Part shown: piece by piece, positions 8,897-17,306 of the stretch
How positions within the stretch are numbered: the first letter of the stretch is position 1
Layout: each line of letters starts with the position of its first letter
The notes under the pieces: generated by a model
Told to the model about the DNA's origin: nothing
The model's database searches: none
Seen by the model: only the letters and a program-made list of their open reading frames with translations
Source of the DNA: Achromobacter arsenitoxydans SY8
Lineage (GTDB): Bacteria; Pseudomonadota; Gammaproteobacteria; Burkholderiales; Burkholderiaceae_B
Direction of reading: 5' to 3'
DNA length: 64,000 nucleotides
Assembly (NCBI RefSeq): GCF_000236785.1
Contig: NZ_AGUF01000057.1
Span: 124,001 to 188,000 of the forward strand
Translations under genes and position numbers: made by a program

Positions 8897-10229
8897 AGAT
8901 ATCCCCCTGCAATTCGGCGACGAGCGCACTTGACGTCAGACTGGGCTGCAGTTGCGGCTGCACATTGACCACGAGCCGGGACCATCGGGCTGCGGAGATG
9001 GGCCCCGGCAACAGCGCCATCGACCGCAAGGGCCCATGCAGGACCAGCGCCCGGCGCCGGATCACGGGCATGTCCGGTAGGGACGGAGCCGCCTGCCCGG
9101 TATGCGTTTGCGGCGCAGCCGCCATTCGCGGCATCAGCGGCATCAGCGGCGCGGCCGGCGACAGCGATACGGAAGCGAATGCCGGCCGCAATCCCTGCAG
9201 CCCGCCTACCACCTGCGTGTCGACATGGAGGGCGGCGGGCAGGGTCATATCGGCCAGCCGCAATGCGCCGGACGCCATGCGCCACATCAGCGTGGCTTCC
9301 TCGAGCGGCTTGAACGACACCTGCCAGCCGTCTGGCAGCAAGGCGTAAAGGCCGTGGTTGGTGGCCTGCGGGTGGGCCCGGACGTATACGGCGGCGCAGT
9401 TCCATTGCAGCGCATCGGAATCGCATTGCGCGCGGCGCAGCGCCCACCCGCTGACCTGTATCGGCAGCTTGCCCACACCGGCCAGCAGACGGCCCAGTTC
9501 GGCCGGCGCGTGCGCGAGCGTTGCGTGCACCAGGGCCCGATAGGCGTCCACCTGGGGATCCGGCACCGATGCCGGTTCCGGCTTGACGGCGGTTGGCCCA
9601 ACGAACGTAATGAATGCCGTGTTCCATAAGGGCGGCGCGGCGGCGGCAAGGCCGATGCACACCAGGAACACGCGCAGCGCCAACGGCAGCTCGGCCCAGC
9701 GCGATGGCAGCGCCGCCAGCGCGGCGCCGGGTTCCACCGCCCGCATCATGGCGGCCCAGACCAGTTCGCCGTCCTGCTCCCTGAGCCCAGGACGCAGCGC
9801 GAGCAGCGCCTGCTGTTCCCGCCGGGCCTCTTCAAGCGATCCGAACAGTTTGTCCGCCTGCGAGAGGACCGCGCCGCCCTGCGCCGCCGCCAGCCAGTGG
9901 CGACCGTCCGGCAAGCGCACGAGGCTATGGGCGCCCTCGGGGTACAACAGCGCAAACAGCTGCGCGGCCGCCTGTGGCGGCGACACGCCAGCCCCATGCG
10001 AGGACCACGCGGGACGGCTGCGCCGCAGGCCCGGACGCGCGCGTCCAAAGCCGGCCACTGTGGCGGGGGCGCCACCCACGACGTAGTGCGTGGCCCGCAG
10101 GCGCCGCCCGCGCGAACGCGCCAATTTAGGGACGTTGGACCCGATCAGCGCAAACCAGCGCAGACCGAAGGCAAGCATCCGCCCGGAGCCGGGACATTCA
10201 AACTGCAGGATATGAGGGGCCCGGTCCAC
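8883..10229 (-). CDS. pilO: Type IVb pilus assembly protein PilO2-like
   Basis: 448 residues, translated from a GTG start 2 bases after pilN. A strong GAGGAAGGG ribosome site precedes it; the next ATG (10178) lacks one. A single membrane helix lies at about 181-203 (LPLALRVFLVCIGLAAAAP). The long N-terminal cytoplasmic part and C-terminal periplasmic part match the bitopic layout of the R64 PilO (PilO2) family. The role is inner-membrane assembly platform, probably binding the PilQ ATPase on one side and PilP/PilN on the other. Ala/Pro/Met-rich stretches around 360-400 look like linkers. Confidence 0.75.
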   Translation of the reverse strand: MDRAPHILQFECPGSGRMLAFGLRWFALIGSNVPKLARSRGRRLRATHYVVGGAPATVAGFGRARPGLRRSRPAWSSHGAGVSPPQAAAQLFALLYPEGAHSLVRLPDGRHWLAAAQGGAVLSQADKLFGSLEEARREQQALLALRPGLREQDGELVWAAMMRAVEPGAALAALPSRWAELPLALRVFLVCIGLAAAAPPLWNTAFITFVGPTAVKPEPASVPDPQVDAYRALVHATLAHAPAELGRLLAGVGKLPIQVSGWALRRAQCDSDALQWNCAAVYVRAHPQATNHGLYALLPDGWQVSFKPLEEATLMWRMASGALRLADMTLPAALHVDTQVVGGLQGLRPAFASVSLSPAAPLMPLMPRMAAAPQTHTGQAAPSLPDMPVIRRRALVLHGPLRSMALLPGPISAARWSRLVVNVQPQLQPSLTSSALVAELQGDIYEQE

Positions 10230-10231
10230 GT

Positions 10232-11821
10232 TCAGTACCCTTCCTCGACCTGGGCCGTCACGAGGATCAGCGTCGTCAGGCGATCAGAGGCGACGCTGTC
10301 CCTGCCGCCGGCCAGCAGCGGCATGCCAGGCGCGAGGCGTTGACGGTCATGCTGGTCCTGCTTGCGATCAAAGCCCGAGACGATCATGGGCTGGCCGGGA
10401 CGCAGTTCGATCTGCTGCACGGTGCCGCTGCCGTCGATGGTGATCTGCTGCACCTGAACCTGGTTGGCGCTTTCTCCGAAAGTGATGGTCTTGAGCGGTT
10501 GCGCAACGGCGTTGTCGTACGCGATGGAAAGCAGGATCTGCCCGTCTTCCTGGATGTCCGGCAGCAGGGTCAGGAAGGAACCCACGGTTTCTTCTTTCTG
10601 GCTGATGGACACTGCGGGCAACGAACCGTTGGCGCCGCTGGACGTCATGCCGGGGACCGCCGTGCTCTGCACGCGGTCGATATAGGAAAAGGTGGTGCGC
10701 ACCGCGTGCGTGACGGGCCGGCGATTCAAGGTAAGAACCGGGATCTTGCTGTGCCGCACGACGGATCCCATGGCGCTTAGGGCGGAAACGATGGCCTGCG
10801 ACCCTCGGAACGGGCCATTGCCGGCGGCGGCCTGAAGCAGGCCTGCGCCCGTTCCCGGCACGCCAGGCACGGCAAACCGCGCGCTCGCGCCCGCCACGGA
10901 ATACAGGGCGGTCCAGTCGATTCCCGCCGAGGCTTCGTTGTTCGCAATAAGCGTGATTTCTTCGAAGACCAGGCGGACCCGGCGCGTCAGCGCCTTGTTC
11001 TCGCGTTCGAGGTAGCGCGCAACCCGTTCCAGCGCATCCGGCGTATCGGTCACGACCAGCGTGGCTGCGCCCTCGACCTGCTCTGCGATGACGCCGGATC
11101 GGGTGAGAAAAGGCAGGACGTTGGCCCGCAGGACCGCCAGCGCTTTGTGCTCGCCCGCCGACAAGGACGTATTGGACGTGCTTTCAAAGCCCTCGCCTTC
11201 CGCGCTGCCCGAACGGCCGAGCCGCACGTCGACCTTGCTGGCCAGCGACAGCGCGCGCAGATCGAACACCCGCGTTTCGGTGCGGTAGAACTCGAGCGCA
11301 TTGTGTTCGTAACGCCAATACACCGAAAAGCGCGCCGCTAGCGCATCCAGCAGATCCGCCAGGGGCTGGGGATCCGCGCGCACCTCGATGCGCGCGGGCG
11401 CCGCGACGGCGAGAGAACCGCTGATGGCCAACCGCGGCAGGAACAGATCCTGAGGCAGCAGCGCCTCGGGGCGCACTCGCACGGCGATACCGGTCGCGGC
11501 GGTGAGCCGCTGGGCCAGCGTGGAAAGGTCAGCGTCGTCGGCCAGCATCAACGTGGTCTGCACGTTCTCGCGCAGCGCCGGCGGCAGCAGGATCTCGCGA
11601 GCCAGGGGCTGCGGTTTGCCCGCCAGCCATGGCGTCGCGACCTCTTGCGCGGCGATGCGCGCCTGGCGGTCGGACAGGCCGTCGGCGAACGACTGGTGGC
11701 GGGCCGCGGCGTCCGCATGCCTGCGGGTGGCCGCCAGGCGCATGTCGGAAACCTGTTGCGATACCGAGCACCCGCCAAGGAGGCAGGAAAGCGTGATGGA
11801 AACAACCAGCCTGGAATTCAT
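10232..11821 (-). CDS. pilN: Type IVb pilus secretin lipoprotein (PilN-like)
   Basis: 529 residues. The lipoprotein signal peptide has lipobox LLGGC with the lipidated Cys at 18, as in R64 PilN and BfpB. N0/N1-type domains follow (about 90-330), then a secretin domain (about 340-520). The conserved secretin end reads LRPGQPMIVSGFDRKQ and SDRLTTLILVTAQV. It forms the outer-membrane pore for the pilus. The ATG at 11821 overlaps the pilL stop (ATGA); a 79-residue upstream extension was rejected because it precedes the lipoprotein signal. Confidence 0.9.
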   Translation of the reverse strand: MNSRLVVSITLSCLLGGCSVSQQVSDMRLAATRRHADAAARHQSFADGLSDRQARIAAQEVATPWLAGKPQPLAREILLPPALRENVQTTLMLADDADLSTLAQRLTAATGIAVRVRPEALLPQDLFLPRLAISGSLAVAAPARIEVRADPQPLADLLDALAARFSVYWRYEHNALEFYRTETRVFDLRALSLASKVDVRLGRSGSAEGEGFESTSNTSLSAGEHKALAVLRANVLPFLTRSGVIAEQVEGAATLVVTDTPDALERVARYLERENKALTRRVRLVFEEITLIANNEASAGIDWTALYSVAGASARFAVPGVPGTGAGLLQAAAGNGPFRGSQAIVSALSAMGSVVRHSKIPVLTLNRRPVTHAVRTTFSYIDRVQSTAVPGMTSSGANGSLPAVSISQKEETVGSFLTLLPDIQEDGQILLSIAYDNAVAQPLKTITFGESANQVQVQQITIDGSGTVQQIELRPGQPMIVSGFDRKQDQHDRQRLAPGMPLLAGGRDSVASDRLTTLILVTAQVEEGY

Positions 11822-12708
11822 GCTGCGGCTCCTTGCGCCGCTGCACGCGAACACGATTGGGCAAGAGGCACGACACGCAGCACGCGATTGCCATAGAAGC
11901 AGGGTTGCAGGGGCCTGTCGGCCAATTCCGTCGAGCCCAGCAGTTCGCGCACGGCAGATTTGAAGTCGCCCGAGAATTCGGCGCTTGCGGACAGGGGGAT
12001 ATCTACGTCCACGGCCCAATGCTGCGGCTGGAAGGTCCATCCGGCGGCAATCGCCCACCGCGCCAGCACCGCTCGCAATGTTGCGTCTGGCGGCGCAGCG
12101 CGGTACAGGGAGGCCTGTGCCGCGGCAGGCGTGTTGAGGGGCGACACGTCATCGGGAAGCTTGCGTGTCAAAGGCGTTGGCGCGGCCGCAGCGCTCGGGG
12201 CGGACGGCGCCAGGGAAACTGCTGGCGTCGAAACGGAGGGCATTCCGTGCGCGAGGTCCGGTCCGCTGGCGGCTGCTTCAGGCGGACGGGATTCGACCGC
12301 CCCGCTTCGCGCCGAAGCCGTCGATAGCGACGACGCCGCCTCGGCCGACTGTGCCCGTTGCGCTCTGGCCGTCAGCCGGCCGCCGCGGAAAGACAGGCCT
12401 TTCCATGCGCCAACGACCACCACATAGGGATCGCGGCGCACATACGGCAAGGCTTGTTCGCCGTCGCTGCCCACGCCGAAGATTGCTGGCAGCGGCTGAC
12501 CCGGCTGGAATTGCAGCCAGGTTTCGCGGCCGTCGTCGAAGACCTGCAGGGGCGCAACGGCGGGATCGCCGGAGAGCTGCCAATCAAAACGAAAGCCCTG
12601 CGCGGACGGGCCCGCAGGTTGCCAGGAAGAGCCGCCCAGGCCCTGACCCGACCAAGAGCACGCGCCGAGACAGGACAGCCCGGCCACCAGGAAGAAGATT
12701 CGCACCAT
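11818..12708 (-). CDS. pilL: PilL/TcpQ-like pilus lipoprotein with a VirB9-like segment
   Basis: 296 residues, first gene of the pilus operon. The lipobox LGAC gives a lipidated Cys at 17. Residues about 40-110 (FDDGRETWLQFQ, LPYVRRDPYVVVVG) resemble the N-terminal beta domain of VirB9/TrbG/CagX proteins. A low-complexity Ala/Ser/Pro linker follows (about 110-190). Residues about 200-290 resemble the TcpQ/PilL C-terminal domain (TLRAVLARWAIAAGWTFQPQ), which in other systems partners the secretin. The VirB9-like reading is by eye and less certain. The protein probably works in the outer membrane with PilN. Confidence 0.65.
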   Translation of the reverse strand: MVRIFFLVAGLSCLGACSWSGQGLGGSSWQPAGPSAQGFRFDWQLSGDPAVAPLQVFDDGRETWLQFQPGQPLPAIFGVGSDGEQALPYVRRDPYVVVVGAWKGLSFRGGRLTARAQRAQSAEAASSLSTASARSGAVESRPPEAAASGPDLAHGMPSVSTPAVSLAPSAPSAAAAPTPLTRKLPDDVSPLNTPAAAQASLYRAAPPDATLRAVLARWAIAAGWTFQPQHWAVDVDIPLSASAEFSGDFKSAVRELLGSTELADRPLQPCFYGNRVLRVVPLAQSCSRAAAQGAAA

Positions 12709-12802
12709 GCCTCACCGCGAGCAAAAGGCGCATCAGAAGCGACGCGCATGAGAGGCATGATGGCCGGGCGCTCCGGGCGCCGCCAGACTGGCATGTACGC
12801 AT

Positions 12803-12820
12803 GGATGGATTGATCCATCC
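12803..12820. promoter_or_regulatory. Palindrome upstream of the pilus operon
   Basis: A perfect 7-base inverted repeat, GGATGGA-TTGA-TCCATCC, lies 95 bases before the pilL start in the 220-base gap between the ugpB-like gene and the pilus operon. It could be an operator for the operon. I could not find a convincing -35/-10 pair beside it. Confidence 0.35.
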
Positions 12821-12842
12821 TGTCCGCTCCCCAGGCAGCGGA

Positions 12843-12880
12843 CGAAAAAAAACCCGGTCAGTGTAGACCGGGCTTTTCCT
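12843..12880 (-). terminator. Rho-independent terminator of the dadA-ugpB unit
   Basis: The stem CCCGGTC (12853-12859) pairs with GACCGGG (12866-12872) around a 6-base loop. On the minus strand it is followed by eight T, so it ends the transcript arriving from the ugpB-like gene and insulates the pilus operon. A weaker CTTTT follows on the plus strand. Confidence 0.85.
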
Positions 12881-12928
12881 GCAAGGACGCGACGCCCGCG
12901 TCAGCGGCGCCGCGCCGTTCCAGCGGAA

Positions 12929-14269
12929 TCAGCGCTGAGCAGCGATGCTGCGCGCCTGCGAGGCCGCATTGTTCAGGGCCGCGACGGGAGGCACCTTGCC
13001 TTCGAAGGCGTCGGTGAGTTCCTTGTTGAGCACGGGCTCGATGCGTTCGTAGTTAGCCATGCGGAAGCCGCGGCTGGTGTTCACGGGCTTGGCGCTCATC
13101 GAGGCGATCAGCGTCTGTGCGCCCGGAATCTTGCTGTAGAACGACACGTCGGACGCGCGGAACGCAGCCTCGGTCAGGGGCAGATAGCCGGTGCGCTGGT
13201 GCCATTCGGCGGCGACGACCGGTTTGGACAGCCAGGCCAGGAACTGCGCCGTGGCCTTTTCCTGGGCTTGCGGATGGCCTTCCAGCGCCCACAGCGCGGA
13301 ACCGCTGACGAACGGCTTGCCGCCTTCCTTGGTGGCCTGCTCGTAGTAAGGCAACGGAGCCACGCCGAAGGAGAGCGACTTGGTGGCCAGGAACTGGCCG
13401 AACGCGCCCGAGTTCGCCGTCAGCACTGCGCATTCGCCCTTGGCGAACAGCTTGTCGCTGGCGTTGTCGCCCGAGTAGGCCGTGAACAGCAGCGAACGCT
13501 TCCAGCTAACCATCAGCGAGATGTGGCGCATGTAGAGCGTATCGAACTGCATGGCGGGCGCGGCGGACTTCTTGGTGACCGCGTCCAGCCCGTTGTTGTT
13601 GCTGGTGAACGACTGGTTGTTGATCGGGGCCAGGTTCTCGAGGTGAACCGCGACCTGGTCGCTGGAAGCGTAGGGGCAATCAATATCAGCCACGTCGCGC
13701 AGCTTGAGCAATTCGCCCTGCAGGGCAGTCCAGGTGCGGGCAGGCTTGTTGGGATCGAGGCCGGCCTTCTTGTAGGCGGCGGTGTTGTAGAACATCACCG
13801 GCACTTCGGCCATCCAGGGGAACGCCAGGATGCGGCCCTTGCTGTCGCGCGTGAAGCTGCTGGTGGCGGGGATGAACCAGTTCAGGTCTTTGATCGGGTA
13901 CTTGGCCAGCAATTCGTACAGCGGAAGCACCGCCTTGTGCTGGGCGACGACTTCGGGAGAGTGGTTGTCGGAGAGCTGCAGCAGGTTCGGGCCCTTCTTG
14001 GCCTTCACTGCGGACACCGCTTCCTGCTCGAGCGCGGCGGGTGTAGCAAAGCCGCGCAGCGTGACGCGGACATCGTCCTGTTCTTTGTTGTACTGCTTGG
14101 CCAGCTTTTCGAATTCGGCCTTGTTTGCGTCTGTCAGCGTGTGCCAGACCTGTATTTCCACGGCGGCGGCGTTTGCCGCGCCGGCCATCGCCATCGCGGC
14201 GCCAAACACCCATGCGCGCCGGCTGGCGAACATCGCGCGGGCAACGCCCGCCAATTGCAGTTTCTTCAT
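12929..14269 (-). CDS. UgpB-type ABC transporter substrate-binding protein
   Basis: 446 residues. The signal peptide ends near residue 34 (GAANA), giving a periplasmic protein. The fold is the family 1 extracellular solute-binding type. It follows E. coli UgpB by eye: VWHTLTDANKAEFEKLAKQY at the N-terminus, PVMFYNTAAYKKAGLDPNKP in the middle, AEWHQRTGYLPLTEAAF near the C-terminus. UgpB binds glycerol-3-phosphate and glycerophosphocholine. No ugpA, ugpE or ugpC lies nearby. It starts 4 bases after dadA on the same strand, so it is co-transcribed with a D-amino-acid dehydrogenase. It may be an orphan paralogue with another ligand or a shared permease. Confidence 0.8.
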   Translation of the reverse strand: MKKLQLAGVARAMFASRRAWVFGAAMAMAGAANAAAVEIQVWHTLTDANKAEFEKLAKQYNKEQDDVRVTLRGFATPAALEQEAVSAVKAKKGPNLLQLSDNHSPEVVAQHKAVLPLYELLAKYPIKDLNWFIPATSSFTRDSKGRILAFPWMAEVPVMFYNTAAYKKAGLDPNKPARTWTALQGELLKLRDVADIDCPYASSDQVAVHLENLAPINNQSFTSNNNGLDAVTKKSAAPAMQFDTLYMRHISLMVSWKRSLLFTAYSGDNASDKLFAKGECAVLTANSGAFGQFLATKSLSFGVAPLPYYEQATKEGGKPFVSGSALWALEGHPQAQEKATAQFLAWLSKPVVAAEWHQRTGYLPLTEAAFRASDVSFYSKIPGAQTLIASMSAKPVNTSRGFRMANYERIEPVLNKELTDAFEGKVPPVAALNNAASQARSIAAQR

Positions 14270-14273
14270 AGGT

Positions 14274-15530
14274 TCACAGACCAAGAAAAGGGAATTCCGG
14301 TTCCGGCCGCCGTCCACTGAGCAGATCGGCCAGAGCCCGGCCCGAGCCAACACCCATCGTCCAGCCAAGCGTACCGTGTCCTGTATTGATATACAAATTC
14401 GGAATACGGCTGCGGCCGATGATGGGCACGTTCGAGGGAGTGGACGGGCGCAGGCCCGACCAATAGCTGACGCGCTCGAAATCGAGCGCGTCGGGGAACA
14501 ACTCTTTTGCCAACCCGGTCAACGCTTCGCAACGACCCGTGTTCAGACCGCGGGAATAGCCGGACAGTTCCGCAGTGCCGGCCATACGCAGGCGGTCGCC
14601 CAGGCGCGAGAAGACGATCTTGTGGCTGCTGTCGGTGAGGCTGACAGTGGGGGTCGCACCCGGATTAAGAACGGGAAACGTCGCGGAATAGCCCTTGGCC
14701 GGGTAGACGTTGCACGGAATGCCCAGGGGCCGCAGCAGCATGGGGCTGAAGCTGCCCATCGCCACGACGTAGGCGTCGGCCGCCAGCGTGGCGTACTGTC
14801 CGTCGGGTTGAATGAGTTCGATGCCTTGCACGGCGCCGCCCGTGGTCAGCAAACGCGTCACGCGGGTGCTGTAGCGGAACTCGACACCGGCGCGGGCGCA
14901 GTGTTCAGCCAGCGCAACGGTAAACAGGTGCACGTCCCCGCTTTCGTCCTCGGGGGTGTAGTCGCCGCCGACGATGGTTTTACGATGCGGCGCCAGCGCG
15001 GGTTCGATCGCGATGACCTCGTCGGCCGACACCACGCGACGTTCGACGCCAAAGTCGCGCATCAGTCCGGCGGCGCGCTGGGAATTTTCAAATTCGTGGG
15101 GATCGCGGTAGAAATTCAGGATGCCGCGTTCGAGGTGGTCGTACTGGATGCCCAGTTCAGCGCGCATGCCGCGCAGCGTGGAGCGACTGTATTCGGCCAT
15201 GCGGACCATGGCGCGGATGTTCGGAGCTAGGCGGCTGGGCAGGCATTCGCGCAGGAACGCCAGGCCCCACATCCATTGCCGCCAGTCCAGTTGCGGACGA
15301 AACAGCAGCGGCGCGTCGTCGCGGAACATCCATTTCAGGAGCTTGAGGGGCGCCTGGGGATTGGCCCAGGGCTCGGCGTAGGACACGGAAATCTGCGCGC
15401 CATTGGCCAGGCTGGTTTCCTGTGCGGGACCGGTGCAGCGGTCTATGACCACGACGTCATGACCCGCCTGGCTTAGCCACCAGGCGCTGGAGATGCCGAT
15501 AATGCCGCTTCCCAATACCGCTACTTTCAT
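14274..15530 (-). CDS. dadA: D-amino acid dehydrogenase, FAD-dependent
   Basis: 418 residues, the usual DadA length (432 in E. coli). The FAD-binding GSGIIGISSAWWL motif starts the chain, and the DAO-family end PIIGRSRIPNLYINTGHGTLGW closes it. It oxidises D-amino acids such as D-alanine to 2-oxo acids and passes electrons to the respiratory chain. An AAGGAG site precedes the ATG. It forms a two-gene unit with the downstream UgpB-type binding protein. No dadX racemase or Lrp-type regulator is seen nearby, so substrate preference among D-amino acids is unknown. Confidence 0.9.
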   Translation of the reverse strand: MKVAVLGSGIIGISSAWWLSQAGHDVVVIDRCTGPAQETSLANGAQISVSYAEPWANPQAPLKLLKWMFRDDAPLLFRPQLDWRQWMWGLAFLRECLPSRLAPNIRAMVRMAEYSRSTLRGMRAELGIQYDHLERGILNFYRDPHEFENSQRAAGLMRDFGVERRVVSADEVIAIEPALAPHRKTIVGGDYTPEDESGDVHLFTVALAEHCARAGVEFRYSTRVTRLLTTGGAVQGIELIQPDGQYATLAADAYVVAMGSFSPMLLRPLGIPCNVYPAKGYSATFPVLNPGATPTVSLTDSSHKIVFSRLGDRLRMAGTAELSGYSRGLNTGRCEALTGLAKELFPDALDFERVSYWSGLRPSTPSNVPIIGRSRIPNLYINTGHGTLGWTMGVGSGRALADLLSGRRPEPEFPFLGL

Positions 15531-15633
15531 GCCCGCATCGCTCCTTGCAAGCCAGTTCCGTGCGCGGACCCGATGTCCGCGCCCCCTGGCAAGCCGCTGC
15601 CAAAGCAGTTTACCCCGCCGCTTTGCCGCCGAC

Positions 15634-15659
15634 TAAGTAATAAAACTTCATCTTACTTA
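15634..15659. repeat. AT-rich inverted repeat between dadA and the ferredoxin reductase gene
   Basis: TAAGTAA (15634-15640) and TTACTTA (15653-15659) form a perfect 7-base inverted repeat with a 12-base spacer in a clearly AT-rich patch. It overlaps the TAA stop of the reductase gene and lies about 100 bases before dadA. It may be a dadA operator; no U-tract makes it a terminator. Confidence 0.4.
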
Positions 15660-16703
15660 AGACCCGGCCTTGGCCAGATCGGCCTCGGACGTAAACGCGT
15701 CCGCGTAGAACTCCTCGGGAGGCAGGCCGTTCTGGGCGCTGAACTCGCGCCGCGCGGCATCCACCATCAGTGGCGTGCCGCAGGCGTAGACCTGGTGGCC
15801 GGACATATCGGCGATATCGCTCATGACGGCTTCGTGGACGAAGCCGGTCCGGCCGGTCCAGCCGTCTTCCTGCAGGGCATTGGACACCACGGGGACATAG
15901 CGGAAGCCAGGCAGGAGGCCAGCCCAGGATTGCGCCAGCGCATCCATGTACAGGTCCTGCGGACGGCGGCCGCCCCAATACAGCGTGACGGGACGGGAGA
16001 TGTTCTTGTGGATCATGTGCTCCACGATGGCCTTGACCGGCGCGAAGCCCGTGCCGCTGGCCAGCAGCACGATGGGCTTGTCGCTGTCTTCGCGCAGGAA
16101 GAACGACCCGAACGGCCCTTCCAGGCGCAGGATCTCGCGCTCTTTCATCTGCGTGTCGCCAGCGCCGAAGACGTGGTCGGTGAACAGGCCGCCCGGCATG
16201 TGGCGGATATGCAGTTCAAGCGGGCTGCCGGTGTGGGGCGCGCCCGCCATCGAATAGCTGCGGCGGCGGCCATCTTTCAGGATGACTTCGATGTATTGCC
16301 CCGCGTAGTAGCGGAACTGTTCGGAAGCCGGCAGTTGCAGCTTGAGCACCGTGACGTCGGGCGCCACGCGTTCCATCGTCTGCACGCGCGACGGCAGCTT
16401 GCGGATCTGGATGTCGCTGGCCAGCCGGACCTCGGTGGATTCGACCACCAGGTCGGACTCGGGCCGCGCCTGGCAGAACAGCGTGTAGCCGTCGGCCAGT
16501 TCTTCCGGCGAAAGGATCTGCGCGGGATACTGGCCGGCGTCGAACTCCCCGGACACCACTTTGCCCTTGCAGGTAGAGCACGCGCCGTTGCGACAGCTGT
16601 AGGGCAGCACGATGCCCGCGGCCAGCGCGGCGTCGAGCACGGTCTGGCCGGGCTCGACCGGGAATTGATGCTTGCTGGGTTGGATGATGACCTGGAAGCT
16701 CAT
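15657..16703 (-). CDS. 2Fe-2S ferredoxin/FAD/NAD(P)H oxidoreductase (AscD/RfbI-like)
   Basis: 348 residues in three domains. The N-terminal plant-type ferredoxin has cluster ligands Cys37, Cys42, Cys45 and Cys77. An FAD-binding barrel follows (about 103-205, with RRRSYSMAGAP). The C-terminal NAD(P)H domain (about 210-335) carries SGTGFAPVKAIVEHM and ends near ACGTPLMVDAARREF. It is annotated in related genomes as CDP-6-deoxy-delta-3,4-glucoseen reductase. No sugar-nucleotide genes lie nearby, so it may instead feed electrons to an oxygenase elsewhere. It follows panD on the same strand with 69 bases between. Confidence 0.8.
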   Translation of the reverse strand: MSFQVIIQPSKHQFPVEPGQTVLDAALAAGIVLPYSCRNGACSTCKGKVVSGEFDAGQYPAQILSPEELADGYTLFCQARPESDLVVESTEVRLASDIQIRKLPSRVQTMERVAPDVTVLKLQLPASEQFRYYAGQYIEVILKDGRRRSYSMAGAPHTGSPLELHIRHMPGGLFTDHVFGAGDTQMKEREILRLEGPFGSFFLREDSDKPIVLLASGTGFAPVKAIVEHMIHKNISRPVTLYWGGRRPQDLYMDALAQSWAGLLPGFRYVPVVSNALQEDGWTGRTGFVHEAVMSDIADMSGHQVYACGTPLMVDAARREFSAQNGLPPEEFYADAFTSEADLAKAGS

Positions 16704-16772
16704 GATGAAACGGTTCAGAGGCGACGAAGCGCTATCCGGCTTGGCCGGGATGGCGCTCCGCCCGGCCCGGCG

Positions 16773-17141
16773 TCAAGCCGGGAACTTGCGGATTTCCTTG
16801 ACGCGGTTTGCGTCGTCGACCAGCACCACCTGCGGCTTGTGCTTGGCCGAATCATCTTCGGACATGGGGCCGTACGTGCAGATGATCAGCAGATCGCCCA
16901 CCTGGGCGCGGCGCGCTGCCGCCCCGTTCAGGGAGATGGCGCCGCTGCCGCGCGCGGCCTTGATGATATAGGTGTCGAAACGTTCGCCATTGGTGACGTT
17001 GTAGAGTTCGATGCGTTCGAACTCGCGCATGCCGGCAGCGTCCAGCAGGTCTTCGTCGATGCCGCATGACCCCTCGTAGTGAAGGTCGGCTTCCGTGACC
17101 GTGACGCGGTGCAGCTTTGCCCGCAGCATGATGCGTTGCAT
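16773..17141 (-). CDS. panD: Aspartate 1-decarboxylase precursor
   Basis: 122 residues. It makes beta-alanine for pantothenate and coenzyme A. The autocleavage site Gly24-Ser25 lies in HYEGSCGID; cleavage turns Ser25 into the pyruvoyl cofactor. The start [13 protein letters not shown] matches the family exactly. A longer upstream reading frame (45 more residues) was rejected. panB and panC are not in this window. Confidence 0.96.
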   Translation of the reverse strand: MQRIMLRAKLHRVTVTEADLHYEGSCGIDEDLLDAAGMREFERIELYNVTNGERFDTYIIKAARGSGAISLNGAAARRAQVGDLLIICTYGPMSEDDSAKHKPQVVLVDDANRVKEIRKFPA

Positions 17142-17208
17142 AAAAAAATTCCTGGTTCCGCGGCCCGGCACGCGAAGTGTTGCAAGAGTTGATGCCCGGC
17201 ATCCGGGA

Positions 17209-17236
17209 TTGCCGTCGAAAGCCGGTATTCTATAAT
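17209..17236 (+). promoter_or_regulatory. Sigma-70 promoter of the guanidinium exporter gene
   Basis: TTGCCG (17209-17214), a 16-base spacer and a perfect TATAAT (17231-17236). Transcription would start about 17243, right at the first riboswitch hairpin. Confidence 0.75.
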
Positions 17237-17243
17237 TTTTGCC

Positions 17244-17306
17244 GCAACGGGACGGCCCGTTGCTGCGCGCAGTCAAATGGCTGCCGCCTTTTCCGGGGAC
17301 GACCCC
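17244..17306 (+). ncRNA. Guanidine-II (mini-ykkC) riboswitch
   Basis: Two hairpins each carry an ACGR tetraloop, the hallmark of this class. P1 is GCAACGGG-ACGG-CCCGTTGC (17244-17263, 8 pairs). P2 is GGGG-ACGA-CCCC (17295-17306, 4 pairs). A 31-base linker joins them. It starts at the predicted transcription start and precedes a Gdx/SugE gene, the typical client. A third strong hairpin, TGCCGGCG-CCC-CGCCGGCA (17313-17331), lies between P2 and the AGGAG ribosome site at 17342-17346. It has no U-tract and may take part in translational control. Known function: guanidinium binding turns expression on. Confidence 0.88.
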
